Of a stretch of 48,507 nucleotides of DNA, positions 30,691 to 40,955 are shown one piece after another. Both the position numbers and the translations under genes were made by a program. The DNA is from Ministeria vibrans ATCC 50519 (lineage: Eukaryota > Opisthokonta > Filasterea): positions 1,317 to 49,823 of the forward strand of contig CALSCP010000760.1 in NCBI GenBank assembly GCA_943704425.1, given 5' to 3'. The notes under the pieces were generated by a model. That model was given only the letters and a program-made list of their open reading frames with translations. It was not told the DNA's origin and made no database searches. Numbering within the stretch: position 1 is the first letter of the stretch; every line of letters starts with the position of its first letter.

Positions 30691-31944
30691 TCAGTCACTG
30701 ACAATACAGATATGGATTTCTTACGCATTGGTGACGAGTCGACTGAGCCGTTCGTTGAAGTCAGGGGGGGTGATGGAGAGTAGACTGACAGCGTGGACAA
30801 TGGTCGGGAAGAGCACTTTTGTCTGGCCTTTGGGCAGCGGAGGAAACGATTGCGAAAGGGATGTGCTCGAGTCGCCGTCACTGCTACTACCAGACGATGG
30901 GTGGTGGCAGGTACCGTCGCGGCTGAGTTTGCCGGTGCACGTTGGGCGCTCCATGGTCTCGCCTGACGACGCCAGCTTGGCACAGTCGAGAATGGAGAGA
31001 ACGCCTTCCGCCCTGCCACCTGGAAGCAGCTCCTTGCACGCTTTGGGTACTTCAATGTGACGACGACCGTCGAGTACACTCCAGTCGGCAACCGTTGGAT
31101 CCACAAGAAGTTCGGCCCAGTCAATGACCGAAAAGCTATTTGCCATGGTGGCAAGACGATCGATGCGCTTCTCAATCGTCTCCATGTCCTCTCCTTCCTC
31201 GGCGGCTCGTCGCACGGAACGCAGTGCCGGACCCATCATACCAAGCTCCTCTTCGCCGTCGGCGCGATCCAGCCAATACGCAGGCCGGGTCGGGTCGAGT
31301 TCAGTCATGGCGACATAGTGCCGATATACAAAGTACAAGAGCGCCTACACAGCAGAAAGGGTCGAGTTGAGCTCAGTCAGACGCAGTGCCAACACACAAA
31401 AGTACAACAGCGCCTACACAGCCACACGCGTCACGCCACGCGTCCCCACGACTCAACCTTGCAGTCTGGTGCAGCGCCCTCCTTTCCCCGCCAAACGCAC
31501 ACCCAAAAAGAACGGCGACAAATGGCAAACGAACGGAAAGGAAACACACACCACAAAAAAAAAAAAGAAGAAAACATCGCACTCGAACGTAAATAAGATT
31601 ATGTGATTACCTGAGACTCACTGTCAGACGCATACGCGGCTTCGTCGCCCAGCGTCTCCACGTCCCTCTCACGCACGATTCGGTACTCGTTCCAGTACGC
31701 ATCGGCCTTTGCCTTGTACAACTTGGCTTTTTCTAGAGGGGAAAACACACAGTCAGAAAAATTCAAACGAATGATCAACATAGGAAACCTCACCGACATT
31801 CTCAGCGACAAGAAGGGCGGCGTGCGCTGCGGGATCAACATTGGTCATGGGCATGGACGGCATAGTGGCCGCCTTGTCCTGGGTGTACGCAGCGAGCGCA
31901 AACCCGATCGTGCCACATAAGAGGAGCAATGCAGCAAGCTTCAT
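29835..31944 (-). CDS. Secreted protein with C-terminal 2OG-Fe(II) oxygenase domain
   Basis: Five exons read leftward: 31944-31794, 31732-31611, 31344-30725, 30644-30323, 30143-29835, giving 507 residues in consistent phases. Residues 1-18 are a typical signal peptide (MKLAALLLLCGTIGFALA). An acidic helical segment with repeated Ala, Glu and Tyr follows (about 50-200). The C-terminal third matches the bacterial 2OG-Fe(II) oxygenase family PF13759/TIGR02466: HGAHIHDDSVVSIAYYSQIP, then SFEDPRG, GTLVLFPSWLVHQVMP and NEERVGFSCN. Candidate iron ligands are His398/His400 and His466, and Arg477 would hold 2-oxoglutarate. Similar domains hydroxylate proteins or small molecules; the substrate is unknown. 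The signal peptide suggests it acts in the ER, Golgi or outside the cell, which is unusual for this family. Introns 3 and 4 hold a (CA)n tract and a 47-A run. Confidence 0.85.
30241..30287. repeat. Homopolymer A(47)
   Basis: Uninterrupted A tract in the intron before the last oxygenase exon. It reads as T on the coding strand, so it extends the polypyrimidine part of that intron. Length is likely unreliable in the assembly. Confidence 0.95.
30650..30687. repeat. (AC)n microsatellite
   Basis: About nineteen AC units lie in the intron between oxygenase exons 3 and 4. Confidence 0.95.
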
Positions 31945-32140
31945 CTTCACAGCGATCAGTAGTTCAGTACACTGATGACTGAGCACGCAAGCTCAGTGCA
32001 GCCAAGGAGTGGTTATGACAGAAAAAAAAATTAATCATCTTTTGAGTTTTGACTTTTTGATCAGCCGTTTTCGTATTCGTGTCTTTGTGCGTGTGCGGCA
32101 TCTGCTCTGCATTCGTTTGCGTTGAATCTCCCCCGGCCGG
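31945..32140. promoter_or_regulatory. Divergent promoter region of oxygenase and RalGDS-like genes
   Basis: 196 bp separate two start codons on opposite strands. There is an A/T-rich centre near 32020-32060. No specific factor site is recognised; the role is inferred from arrangement. Confidence 0.4.
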
Positions 32141-32295
32141 ATGGAGAAGAGACGTCAATCGGCCGCTGTGCCTTGCCCGACCGATCACCCTCCGCCCGAA
32201 CGAAACACGCCCGGTCGCGCCACCTCACTGCTGCGCAAGCTCACTCGAACAACCCTCACGGTGAGTACTGCTTGTGTGCGTTCCTCCCTCCCTTT

Positions 32296-32329
<34 letters not shown>

Positions 32330-34944
32330 GCGGCGGAATGACTGACACTCCAGCGATAAGGCAACATTGACGAGTGGGCGGGGGGTCAGTCGATAAGGAG
32401 GTGTGTGGTAATAGGACTGGCAGACNNNNNNNNNNCAAAAAAAAAAAAAAAAAAACAACGCGTACCGCAAAACTCTATCACCGCACGCCTTGCCCTGTCG
32501 TGTTTTCGGATTGCTTGCTTGGATATGTTGGATGTGTTGAGGGTGTTGGTGCCGGGTCAAGGGAGGGAGCGAGGGAGAGAGACACGAAGGGAACGGTGTT
32601 AGACTCAAACGACTCCTTTGGCGCTGCAGGAGAGCAAGCCTGACCTGCCCGAGGCCATCGACGAGGAGCATCGAACAGAGACGCTCAAGACTGGCGATGT
32701 CATCTACACCGGTGAGCATTGCATTGCATGTTTTTTTGAGGTGTGAGACTCACACAACCACTGAATCCCTTTTCCCTCTCCCCCGACAGTCACCCTGCGG
32801 CGTGCGCGCTCGCATACCGGCGGTGTGACTGCGATGCAGCGGCGAGCGTCTTTACCGGCGGTCCCTACGAAGGTAACGAAGGAGGTGTTGCCGCCCGACT
32901 CGTTTCGTCCAGACTTTGATCAGCCTGTCGTTGGGACACTTGTGCGCAAATCTGTGCGTCAAAACCGCCAAGCGAACCTCCACGGGCAGGCGGGAGGCAT
33001 GGGCCTTGATGCTATGGGAGATGTGGAGGAGGAAGAGGATCCGGACGAGAAACCGTTGTTGCGTATCATGGCCGAGAGCAGCCAGAATGCTGTCTCCATG
33101 ACCTCGCCTCCCAACTCGCCGCATATACCGCGCACACCCAGTCGCACAATAGCACCCATCACGGCGGTTGTCGAGGACTGGCGCGAAGTCAACCGTGTCA
33201 TTCGCTGTGCGCCCGTTCACCTGCTTATTGCTGCTCTTGCGCCTTGTGCCTTGACTAGCAACGATCTCTACGTACGCATGTTCTTTGTCACCTACCGCTC
33301 CTTCACAACGCCCCGCGTTGTCTGCGCCTATCTTCTTCACCATTTTGTTGCACCCGAAGATGCCCTTCCCCACGTCGACTCGGACTCGGGCAAGAAACTC
33401 GTTGTCGATGTCATTGGCGCACTCGAATCACGCTCCACAGACAACATCGACATTCCCAGTGTTCCCATCGACACAGCACACACCCACCATCACGACGACA
33501 CGCACTCCCATAGTAGCCACTACCACCAGCCGCATTACACCGATAGCCCTGCAAAGTCCGACTTCATCCTCGCTGACTACCCCGCTTCGCCCCGACGTAA
33601 GAAAACTCATTAGCAACATGCAATACTCTTGTCGTCTAGACACCACGCCAAGTCATTGATACCTTTTTTTTTGAATGGGTAGATGGGCGACTGAATGGTG
33701 AGAATGGAGGGACGTCAGGTAGACGTCAACAACAAGAAGAGACGCGCGAGACGACTGTGCGCACTCGCGTTGCATTGGCCTTTCTTGCTTGGGTTGATTG
33801 TGTGTCGCATGACTTTGCCGACGAAGCGGGTCGCGAGTGTCTGTACTGGATTGGTATTTTTGTGCGCACGCACTGTCGCGAACACCAGTGCACTCTGAAA
33901 ATTGCCGAACACATTCAATCACTGCTCACCAACATCCGCCCAAGTCCCGCCTGTGCCGAGGGTCGTCTTGCATCGCTGCTCAACGACCCCCCTCACGCCA
34001 TTGACGGCGACGAGGCTGGCCTTGCCCGCTATCATCGCCCATTTCCCTCGGTCGCCACCCTCAATGAGCAACGCACCACATCCACTACCTCCTCTTGCCC
34101 AACGATCACTGACGAGTCTTTCACCACCGAGTCCATCTCGACCATGAGTGGCTACGACGATGACTCATCGAGCACCGGTTCCACCACGCTCAAGCACCAC
34201 CATCACCTTCACAAGGGCGCAGCGACCATCACAGCAAACCCCCTCTCACGTCATATATCTCTGTGCGACTGGCAAGCAACCGAAATTGCCTCGCAACTTA
34301 TGCTCGCCGATGCCACACTCTACCTCTCGCTTGTCCCCAACGAGCTCTTCGGCGGCGCATTCTCTCGCAAGGATAAGCGTACGGGCGCCGCCTCTGTCTT
34401 CGCCACTATTGACCATTTCAATCGTCTCACAAGCGCCGTTTGTGCCGAAATCCTCTCACTTGACACGCCCGAACTACGCGCGCGTCTCATCCAGTTTCTC
34501 ATTGATGTTGCCGTCGAGCTGCGCAAGCTGAACGACTTTACTTCTCTCAAAGTACGCAATAATAATAATAACGTCATAATATATTAATGATAATAATATT
34601 ACTGTTAATAATAATAATATAATAATAATAATATTGGGGGGGTTAATAGGGAGTTGTTTCGGCGTTGCAAACGCAACCGGTCTACCGGCTGAAGCGGTCA
34701 TGGGAAGGTGTCTCTAAGGACCACATTGCAGCACTGCGCTCGCTTGAGAAGATACTCTCAGAGGCCAAGAACATGACAGCACTCAGAGAGGCACTGATGG
34801 CGACCAGGTATGGAGGAGAGGAGAGAGACAAGAAATAGAAACATCACCAAAGTGAGAGAATGAAGTTCAAACGATAGGTTCAAGAATGAGAGACAGACAG
34901 ATAGAGAAGAGAGAGAGAGAGAGAGGAGGAAGAAAGAAACAAAG

Positions 34945-34981
<37 letters not shown>

Positions 34982-34997
34982 GAAGAAAGAAACAAAG

Positions 34998-35036
<39 letters not shown>

Positions 35037-36889
35037 GAAGAAAGAAACAAAGTGATAGAGAGTGTGTGTGTATGTGTGTGTGATACTGATGCCTTTTTTT
35101 CTCTCGCGCAGTCCGCCTTGTGTTCCTTACTTGGGTGTCTTTTTGACCGACTTGACAATGATTGACACAAAATATGACAATGTCGTTGACGGTAAGGCGA
35201 GACACAAGGATGAGCGTGTGAGTCGCTCACATTACACGTTGTTTTAATATAGGTCGAATCAACTTTGAGAAGCGACGAAAGGAATTCGAAGTGATTGAGC
35301 AGATTTTGTGGTGGAAACAGAACCTTCAGAGTGGTGTGATTGAGCGGACGCACATCAACAGCGTGTTTCAGCAGTGGTTGCGCTGTGCTCCTCCTTACTC
35401 TGATGTTGTTGCGTACGACTTGTCATTGTTGCGCGAGCCCAAAGTCGAAAATGTGCGAAGAAGAAAAAAAAAACAAAAATTATAGAGAGAGATGAGAGAG
35501 ATGAGAGAGCGGGTCTGCTGATATATACATTTATAATATTTTTGGTGTGTGTAGGTCTCGTCTATGCATGACATTCCAGCATCGACGCCCCTGTCACCAC
35601 CCCCCGCACCACCGCCCACCGCCACCACCACCTCATCACCCCCGACGGAGAGCAAGCCTCCGTGCAACATTGGCATTGACGACCCCACTTCTCAGTCACG
35701 CATGCCTGTGTCCCCTCGTCGCCAGACCGAACTGCAGCAACAGAACACAGAACCCATCTTTTACGCTCTCCCATCCGTTGTGCCTGCTCCTCGTTCCTCC
35801 AGCGACCGCCGTCTTTCCATTACAGAGGTAAGAACCATTAGAACAATGACAAGAGACAGGCTATATTGATGTTTTCTTTCGAATGGCTTGCATAGGACGA
35901 AGCGAATGAGAGTGATCATGACAAACAAGAACGCATCAGAGTAAATTTATAGTTTTGGTGCACAAACTTTCACACTCTTACTTTTATTATTATTATTTTT
36001 CGCCAGCAATCGATCAGTGGAGGACGAGTCGTACGTGTGTCGCTGGACCGCAATCGACTGCGCGACTACCGCTCTATTGTAGTGGAAGAGACCAGTTCGT
36101 GCTCGTGGGTCATTGAGCGATCCATCGAAGTACGTGAACGATTGAGTTGATATGATATGGCGGTTAGGATTTTTCCTGTTGTACTGATGATGCGTGCATG
36201 TATGTGTGTGTGTGTGTAGAAGTACAATTTGGAGAGTGAAGTGGGAGAGCATGTGCTGTCCATGGTCATCAGCACAACAACCAAAGGGCGTGAGCTGCAA
36301 GCAACATCGGTGGGTTCGCCCGTCAGTGAAGAAGCACTTGTGTGGCCGCTGGTGGATGTGGGCTCGTCGCGCTTTGTGCTTGAGTCGCGTATCATGTACA
36401 CACAGCAGTGTGAAGGAACTCGTCGTCGTCTTCACAAGAAGAACTCGCTGGGACTCCGTTCGCGCGTTAAGCCATCGTCACCTCCGTCTCAGCTCTCCGC
36501 AATGCATGAGCTCACTATTGAGGAGGAGGTATCAACATTAAGTGTAATGTGTGTTGTGTGTTGTGTGTTTACTCAGTTTCATTCTGTGATCAGCATCCGG
36601 CCGTGGACAGATTGAACATTGAAGACGGCAGTGTAACCTCTCGATCCAACAGCAAGCGAGATGGTTAGAGTTAATATTGATGTGTTATTGATTTGAAAAC
36701 AGTGCAAAACTGACTTTGATCCCTTCCTTTCATTTTTCTTTCTTGATTGTAGCGAGTCGGTTTAACACAATGTTTCGCAAGAAGAAAGACTCCACGACAG
36801 TACGTTTTTTTCTTTTTCTTCTTCTTTTTTTTTGAATGTTCTTTGTTTGTTTCTTGCAGAGCGGCAGCTGCGGCGCAGACCTTTCATGA
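32141..36889 (+). CDS. RalGDS-like guanine-nucleotide exchange factor (RasGEF_N, RasGEF, RA)
   Basis: Fourteen exons: 32141-32260, 32630-32711, 32790-33596, 33683-34551, 34650-34807, 35112-35191, 35253-35452, 35555-35827, 35896-35940, 36007-36129, 36220-36528, 36594-36663, 36753-36799, 36860-36889, giving 1,070 residues. RasGEF_N spans about 190-400 (APVHLLIAALAP, MFFVTYRSFTT, RVALAFLAWV). The catalytic domain spans about 526-772 (CDWQATEIASQL, FNRLTSAV, LNDFTSLKGVVSAL, VPYLGVFLTDLTMID, RINFEKRR). A Pro/Ser-rich linker leads to a Ras-association domain at about 885-965 (VVRVSLD, YRSIVVEET, IERSIEKYNLE), which aligns with the RalGDS RA domain. RalGDS proteins bind active Ras through RA and activate Ral, so this gene likely couples Ras to a Ral-like GTPase. 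A basic C-tail (MFRKKKDS) may aid membrane contact. Intron 1 contains an assembly gap and suspect sequence. Confidence 0.92.
32298..32425. repeat. Second copy of the poly-T plus 99-base segment, next to a gap
   Basis: Poly-T (29 bases), then 99 bases identical to 29113-29211, ending exactly where the N run begins, in the first RalGDS-like intron. Exact identity plus the gap boundary suggests a contig end wrongly extended through poly-T into the ABCC locus. Confidence 0.9.
32426..32435. other. Assembly gap (10 N)
   Basis: Ten N between the duplicated 99-base segment and an A tract. The true sequence and length of this part of the RalGDS-like intron 1 are unknown. Confidence 0.98.
34905..35066. 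repeat. Purine-rich minisatellite (GA-rich, GATAGAGAGA / AGAAAGAAACAAAGT unit)
   Basis: Three units of about 35-50 bases, each with GGAGGAAGAAAGAAACAAAG then TGATAGAGAGAGA, fill the RalGDS-like intron before the exon at 35112. The same unit occurs at 10134-10240 and, on the other strand, at 43160-43480. Confidence 0.92.
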
Positions 36890-37278
36890 GACCTATACTG
36901 AATACTCCTTAGAACGATCATCATTATCATGTGTAACTTGTGAACTTACATACAAACGTAAATAATAATAATAATAATAAGAAAAATAAGTAGAGAATCA
37001 AGAGCTGTACTCAATGTCAAAACAAAAGTATTATTATCAATTAAGTTCGACAATCGACATTCTTCATTCATTTTTCGTATGCAATAAATGATGGACTGCA
37101 AAAGACATTGAAGTGATAATTGAACTCATCTCTGGTTTGGAATTCAACTTTTCACCATTACCCACTAATATCCAGTGAAGCCTGGTCAGTAGAATAAGAG
37201 TGATTGTTAATCATTTAATTCACATTGTAATGTTTGTTTTCTTTTGTTTGTATTCACTTCATTTGACTCTATTAGAAA
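36890..37278. other. Spacer between RalGDS-like and PhnZ-like genes
   Basis: 389 bp of AT-rich sequence with a short (AAT)n run near 36960-36980. It contains the 3' end of the RalGDS-like gene and the promoter of the PhnZ-like gene. No coding signal found on either strand. Confidence 0.4.
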
Positions 37279-37952
37279 ATGACCAAAGCGGACGATTTTC
37301 TTGCAAAACTCACCGATCTGTACGGGAAGTATGGCGGAAAGGCGTATGGGAAGTCGCCTGTGACAAACCTGCAGCACTCGCTTCAGGTTCGGCGCAGTCA
37401 AGAGCGACCTCTGCACTTGCTAACTCCCCCACTTCCACAGGCTGCGCTGCTGGCCCAGAACGAAGACGGACGGCGCGAAATGGTCGTGGCGGCACTTCTA
37501 CACGACGTGGGCCACCTTGTGGAGCCCGAAGAGGAGTACGAGAAGGAGCATCCCGACGAGGATTTCGCGCATGAGACGCTCGCCGTCGGCCTGTTGGGTG
37601 CCTTTTTGCCGCCTGCCGTGGTCGAGCCCATCCGCCTGCACGTCGACGCCAAACGCTACCTCGTTGCTGTTGACAAGAGCTACTATGACATTCTCAGTGG
37701 GGTGTCGCACGTGACGCTCAAGTTGCAAGGGGGGCCGTTCAACGCCGAGCAAGGTCCGATCGATCACACTCAACTCATCCCAAACATTGATCATTCGTAC
37801 TTTCAGTCGCCGAATTTGAGAGAAATCCCTTCTGGAGGGATGCCGTTCAGCTGCGCAAGTGGGACGATCGGGCCAAGACTGAGGGGCTTGTGACACCGTC
37901 GCTCGCGGATTATATGCCGCTCATTCGTGAGTGTCTCATCGCGCAAGAGTAG
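37279..37952 (+). CDS. PhnZ/TmpB-like HD-domain mixed-valent di-iron oxygenase
   Basis: Three exons, 37279-37386, 37441-37753 and 37807-37952, join in phases 0 and 1 to 188 residues, matching PhnZ (about 190). Metal-ligand positions line up with PhnZ: His33 (NLQHSLQ), His57-Asp58 (AALLHDVGHL), His80 (FAHETL), His103 (PIRLHVDAKRYL) and Asp160/161 (QLRKWDD). The substrate-gating Tyr is Tyr23 in YGKSPVTNLQH. In PhnZ a Glu three residues after the Tyr contacts the substrate amine; here that place is Ser26, so the substrate may differ. Known members cleave C-P bonds of 1-hydroxy phosphonates using O2, releasing phosphate; related MIOX opens inositol. The strict RLHVDAKRYL block favours the phosphonate branch. 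No signal peptide is present, so it should be cytosolic. The stop is only 51 bp before the next gene's ATG. Confidence 0.88.
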
Positions 37953-38003
37953 TAAAAGTATTACATACTTATAATCATAAATCATTCATTCTCCTCGATA
38001 CTC

Positions 38004-40816
38004 ATGCTCTTCAAACTTGCCATATTCACCGCTTCTCTGGCAGTTGTTTTTGCTGCTCCAAAGTGGGAGCGCACGAAATGTGGTGTAGAGGATCAAATAT
38101 CGGAGGTACGACATCAATATGAATGTAAACAAACTTTGAAAATGCGTCTCTCTCACTCAGTGGGGCCGGTTGATCGACCCCTACTCCAAGCCGGTGCTGC
38201 CAGACTACCCTAGACCCATGATGGCGCGGACAGACTGGAAGAATCTCAACGGCCTGTGGGAGTTTGAGCCGTTGGACGAGACGCCGCAACAGCCGCCTTT
38301 TGGGCGTGCGCTCAACGAGACCATTCTGGTGCCGTTTCCCGTCGAGTCGTGCCTCTCGGGCATCGGCCACACCCATATGCACATGCTCTACCGTCTTGTC
38401 ACGGATCGCCCTGCGGTCTGGAGCGACCAGTCGACTCTGTTGCACTTTGGCGCTGTCGACTGGAACACTACGGTGTGGGTGAACGGCCAGCGCGTCGGCG
38501 ACCACTCCGGCGGCTTTGACCCTTTCTACTTTGACGTATCCCGCTTTCTCAAAGACACCGGCAACGAAATATTTGTCTATGTAGGTCGAAAAAGCAGACC
38601 AACTCCGACAACTGAACACACTCTCTGTCTCTGCTGCAGGTATACGATCCGTCCGACTCTGGCGCACAGCCCAATGGCAAACAGCGCATTTCAGCCATCG
38701 GCAAACCTGGCGGCGACACTTATACCCCCGCCAGTGGCATCTGGCAGACCGTCTGGCTCGAACCTGTACCGGCGACGGGTTCCATCGCCTCTCTCACAAT
38801 GGTTCCCACACTCGACCGCATTTTCATCACTGTCCACTCCACCGACTCCTCCGCAGCACCCGTTACCATTACCCTCAACCCCACGCCATCTATCTACACC
38901 CTCAATTCCACACCACTTTTGTTGTCCGCTCCGCTATCGTTCACTGGCCAGGCCAATCACCCGATCGAAGTGATTCCGCCGAACCCGCAGCTGTGGTCGC
39001 CCCACTCCCCGTTTCTCTACAATTTTACTGCAACCCTCAACAAGGATATCATTTCCTCCTACTTTGGCCTTCGCACCATCACACTAGGCAGTCGCATTCC
39101 GTTTCCCGACACAGAGGCCACCAATGCGCAACCAGGCAACACAACGCAACACAACACAACACAACACAACACAACACAACACAACACAACACAACACAAC
39201 ACAACACAACACAACACAACACAACACAACACAACGCAACATACATAAATTAATTATAATTATTGTTACTTTGTTCTTCCTCTTTCTCTCAACCTTGCCT
39301 CTCTATTTTACTTGTAGGAATCGACCGAGGCGGCGGTGATCTGCCAGGTTACCCCATCACCCTCTCGAGCGAGTCCAACTACTCGACGTGCGAATCACTC
39401 TGTCGCCAGTCCTCTCAGTGCTTTGCTTGGGCCTATGGCCTGCCCACCTCCGACTGCCATGAGAAGCCCCTGTGTTGGCTCAAGGGTCCTTCCTACGGCG
39501 CACCCCATCCCGACCACTGCCGAGTCAGTGGCGTCCTCCGCTCCTCCCCACAAGATGCGGTTGTGCGTGAGCCCCATCTCAACGGAAAACCCATCTTCTT
39601 TGCAGGTCCGTCTAACTTCCGTCTAACCCTAACTCGTACCCTAAAAAAAATTTACCCGCTCGTCCCTTAAAGGATGGCTTGACCAGTCGTATTGGCCCGA
39701 TGGCATCTACACTGCGCCCACCGATGATGCACTGCGCTTTGACCTTGAAGTAGTGGGCACATTCGGTCTCAACACTGTGCGTCTACACCAAAAGCACAAC
39801 GCACAGCGTTGGTATTTGTGGGCCGATCGTCTGGGCATTCTCATCATGCAAGACGTCCCCCAAAAGGTACACCTAATCTGCTGACACTGATAATGACTCC
39901 TCACCCTCTCTCTCACACACACACAATCAGTTTCTCACCCACTAACTCGCCACAGTGCATTCTCTCTCCCCTTCCGACTGACATATATTACATCCTCCTC
40001 ACTCACTTTGCGTAGTATGGCCATGCATCTCCCGCCACTGTTCCTTTCCTTTTGTCCGACCTCTCTCTGATGTTCAAAGCGCGTTTTAATCATCCTTCCA
40101 TCATTCAATGGGAACTGTTTAATGAGGGAGACTGCTGGAAGCAATTCAATGTGGTATGCTCCCTGCACCCATGAGAGTCTCACTTTCACACCGCTCTCTG
40201 TCTTGTCGTTCTCTTAGACATCTGTGATTGAAATGGCGCGCAAACTAGACCCCACACGACTGATTGACACGGACAGCGGTGGAGATGCCAACGACTACCA
40301 CCAGGCCGACGTCAACGACATTCACACCTACCCTTATCCGCGTCTCACTGAGCCATCCCACTCGTAAGCACACACTAAGCACACACACTAAGCACACACT
40401 AAGCAACACACTCGCACAACTCTCCCCATTTTTTTTGCCTTTTTCAGTCAGTATGCTATGATTGGTGAGTTTGGTGGGATTGGTGCGTTTGTCGCTGGCA
40501 AGGAGTGGGTTGCCAATAAGTGCCATACTTATCTCAAAGTGGACACACCGCTGTTGGAAGCAAACACTTACAGTAGGAACCAAACGCACACTCCCTGCAG
40601 GGTGTTTGACCAAGTTGTTCTTTTCTAGTCAATATGACACGCACCATTGCGACGTACCATCATGCAATTTCAGCCACGATATACACGCAAATCACGGATG
40701 TGGAGCTCGAATGCGATGGGTTCCTCAACTATGATCGCACACACAAGTTTGATGCGCCCACCATCAAGGCAGTCCACGATGCCAATATCGCAATGATTGG
40801 TGATCGTACGGGCTAA
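38004..40816 (+). CDS. Secreted GH2-family glycoside hydrolase with inserted PAN/apple-like module
   Basis: Nine exons: 38004-38105, 38161-38580, 38640-39135, 39318-39605, 39673-39866, 40016-40153, 40218-40363, 40448-40572, 40629-40816, giving 698 residues. A signal peptide (MLFKLAIFTASLAVVFAA) leads to the jelly-roll sugar-binding domain (NLNGLWEFEP, VPFPVESCLSGIG, LHFGAVDWNTTVWVNGQRVG) and an Ig-like domain (PQLWSPHSPFLYNF, SYFGLRT). The TIM barrel carries LNGKPIFFAGWLDQSYWPDG, the acid/base Glu537 in WELFNEG and the likely nucleophile Glu602 in MIGEFGGIG. Between Ig-like domain and barrel, residues 340-410 insert a Cys-rich module (Cys364, 368, 374, 386, 392, 407) resembling PAN/apple domains that bind sugars or proteins. 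GH2 enzymes remove beta-linked galactose, glucuronic acid or mannose; specificity is not readable here. Intron 3 probably uses a GC donor. Confidence 0.85.
39136..39243. repeat. (CACAACACAA)n minisatellite
   Basis: About ten near-perfect ten-base units of ACACAACACA type sit at the 5' end of GH2 intron 3. They stay open in two frames, which would make a spurious Thr-Gln-His repeat. Unit divergence is confined to the ends (CAACG). Confidence 0.95.
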
Positions 40817-40955
40817 AATTCGACTCAGTTGTTACTTGTTACTCACATTTGTTAGTACACGACCATATTACATTGTTGGTTTTACAAAAATGAAAGTAGG
40901 TCTAATCCATTAAGTAGTCTGCGCGACTGAATAATCATTAGAATTTTTTTTTTCT

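Noticed and set aside
39136-39253. Regular short repeats that might suggest a CRISPR-like array or a Thr/Gln/His protein repeat
   Set aside because: Contiguous ten-base units without spacers, lying inside an intron of a eukaryotic gene.
37279-40816. A bacterial-type operon or phosphonate gene cluster formed by the PhnZ-like and GH2 genes
   Set aside because: Both genes have spliceosomal introns, and no other phosphonate gene is in the window; only the tight spacing is notable.
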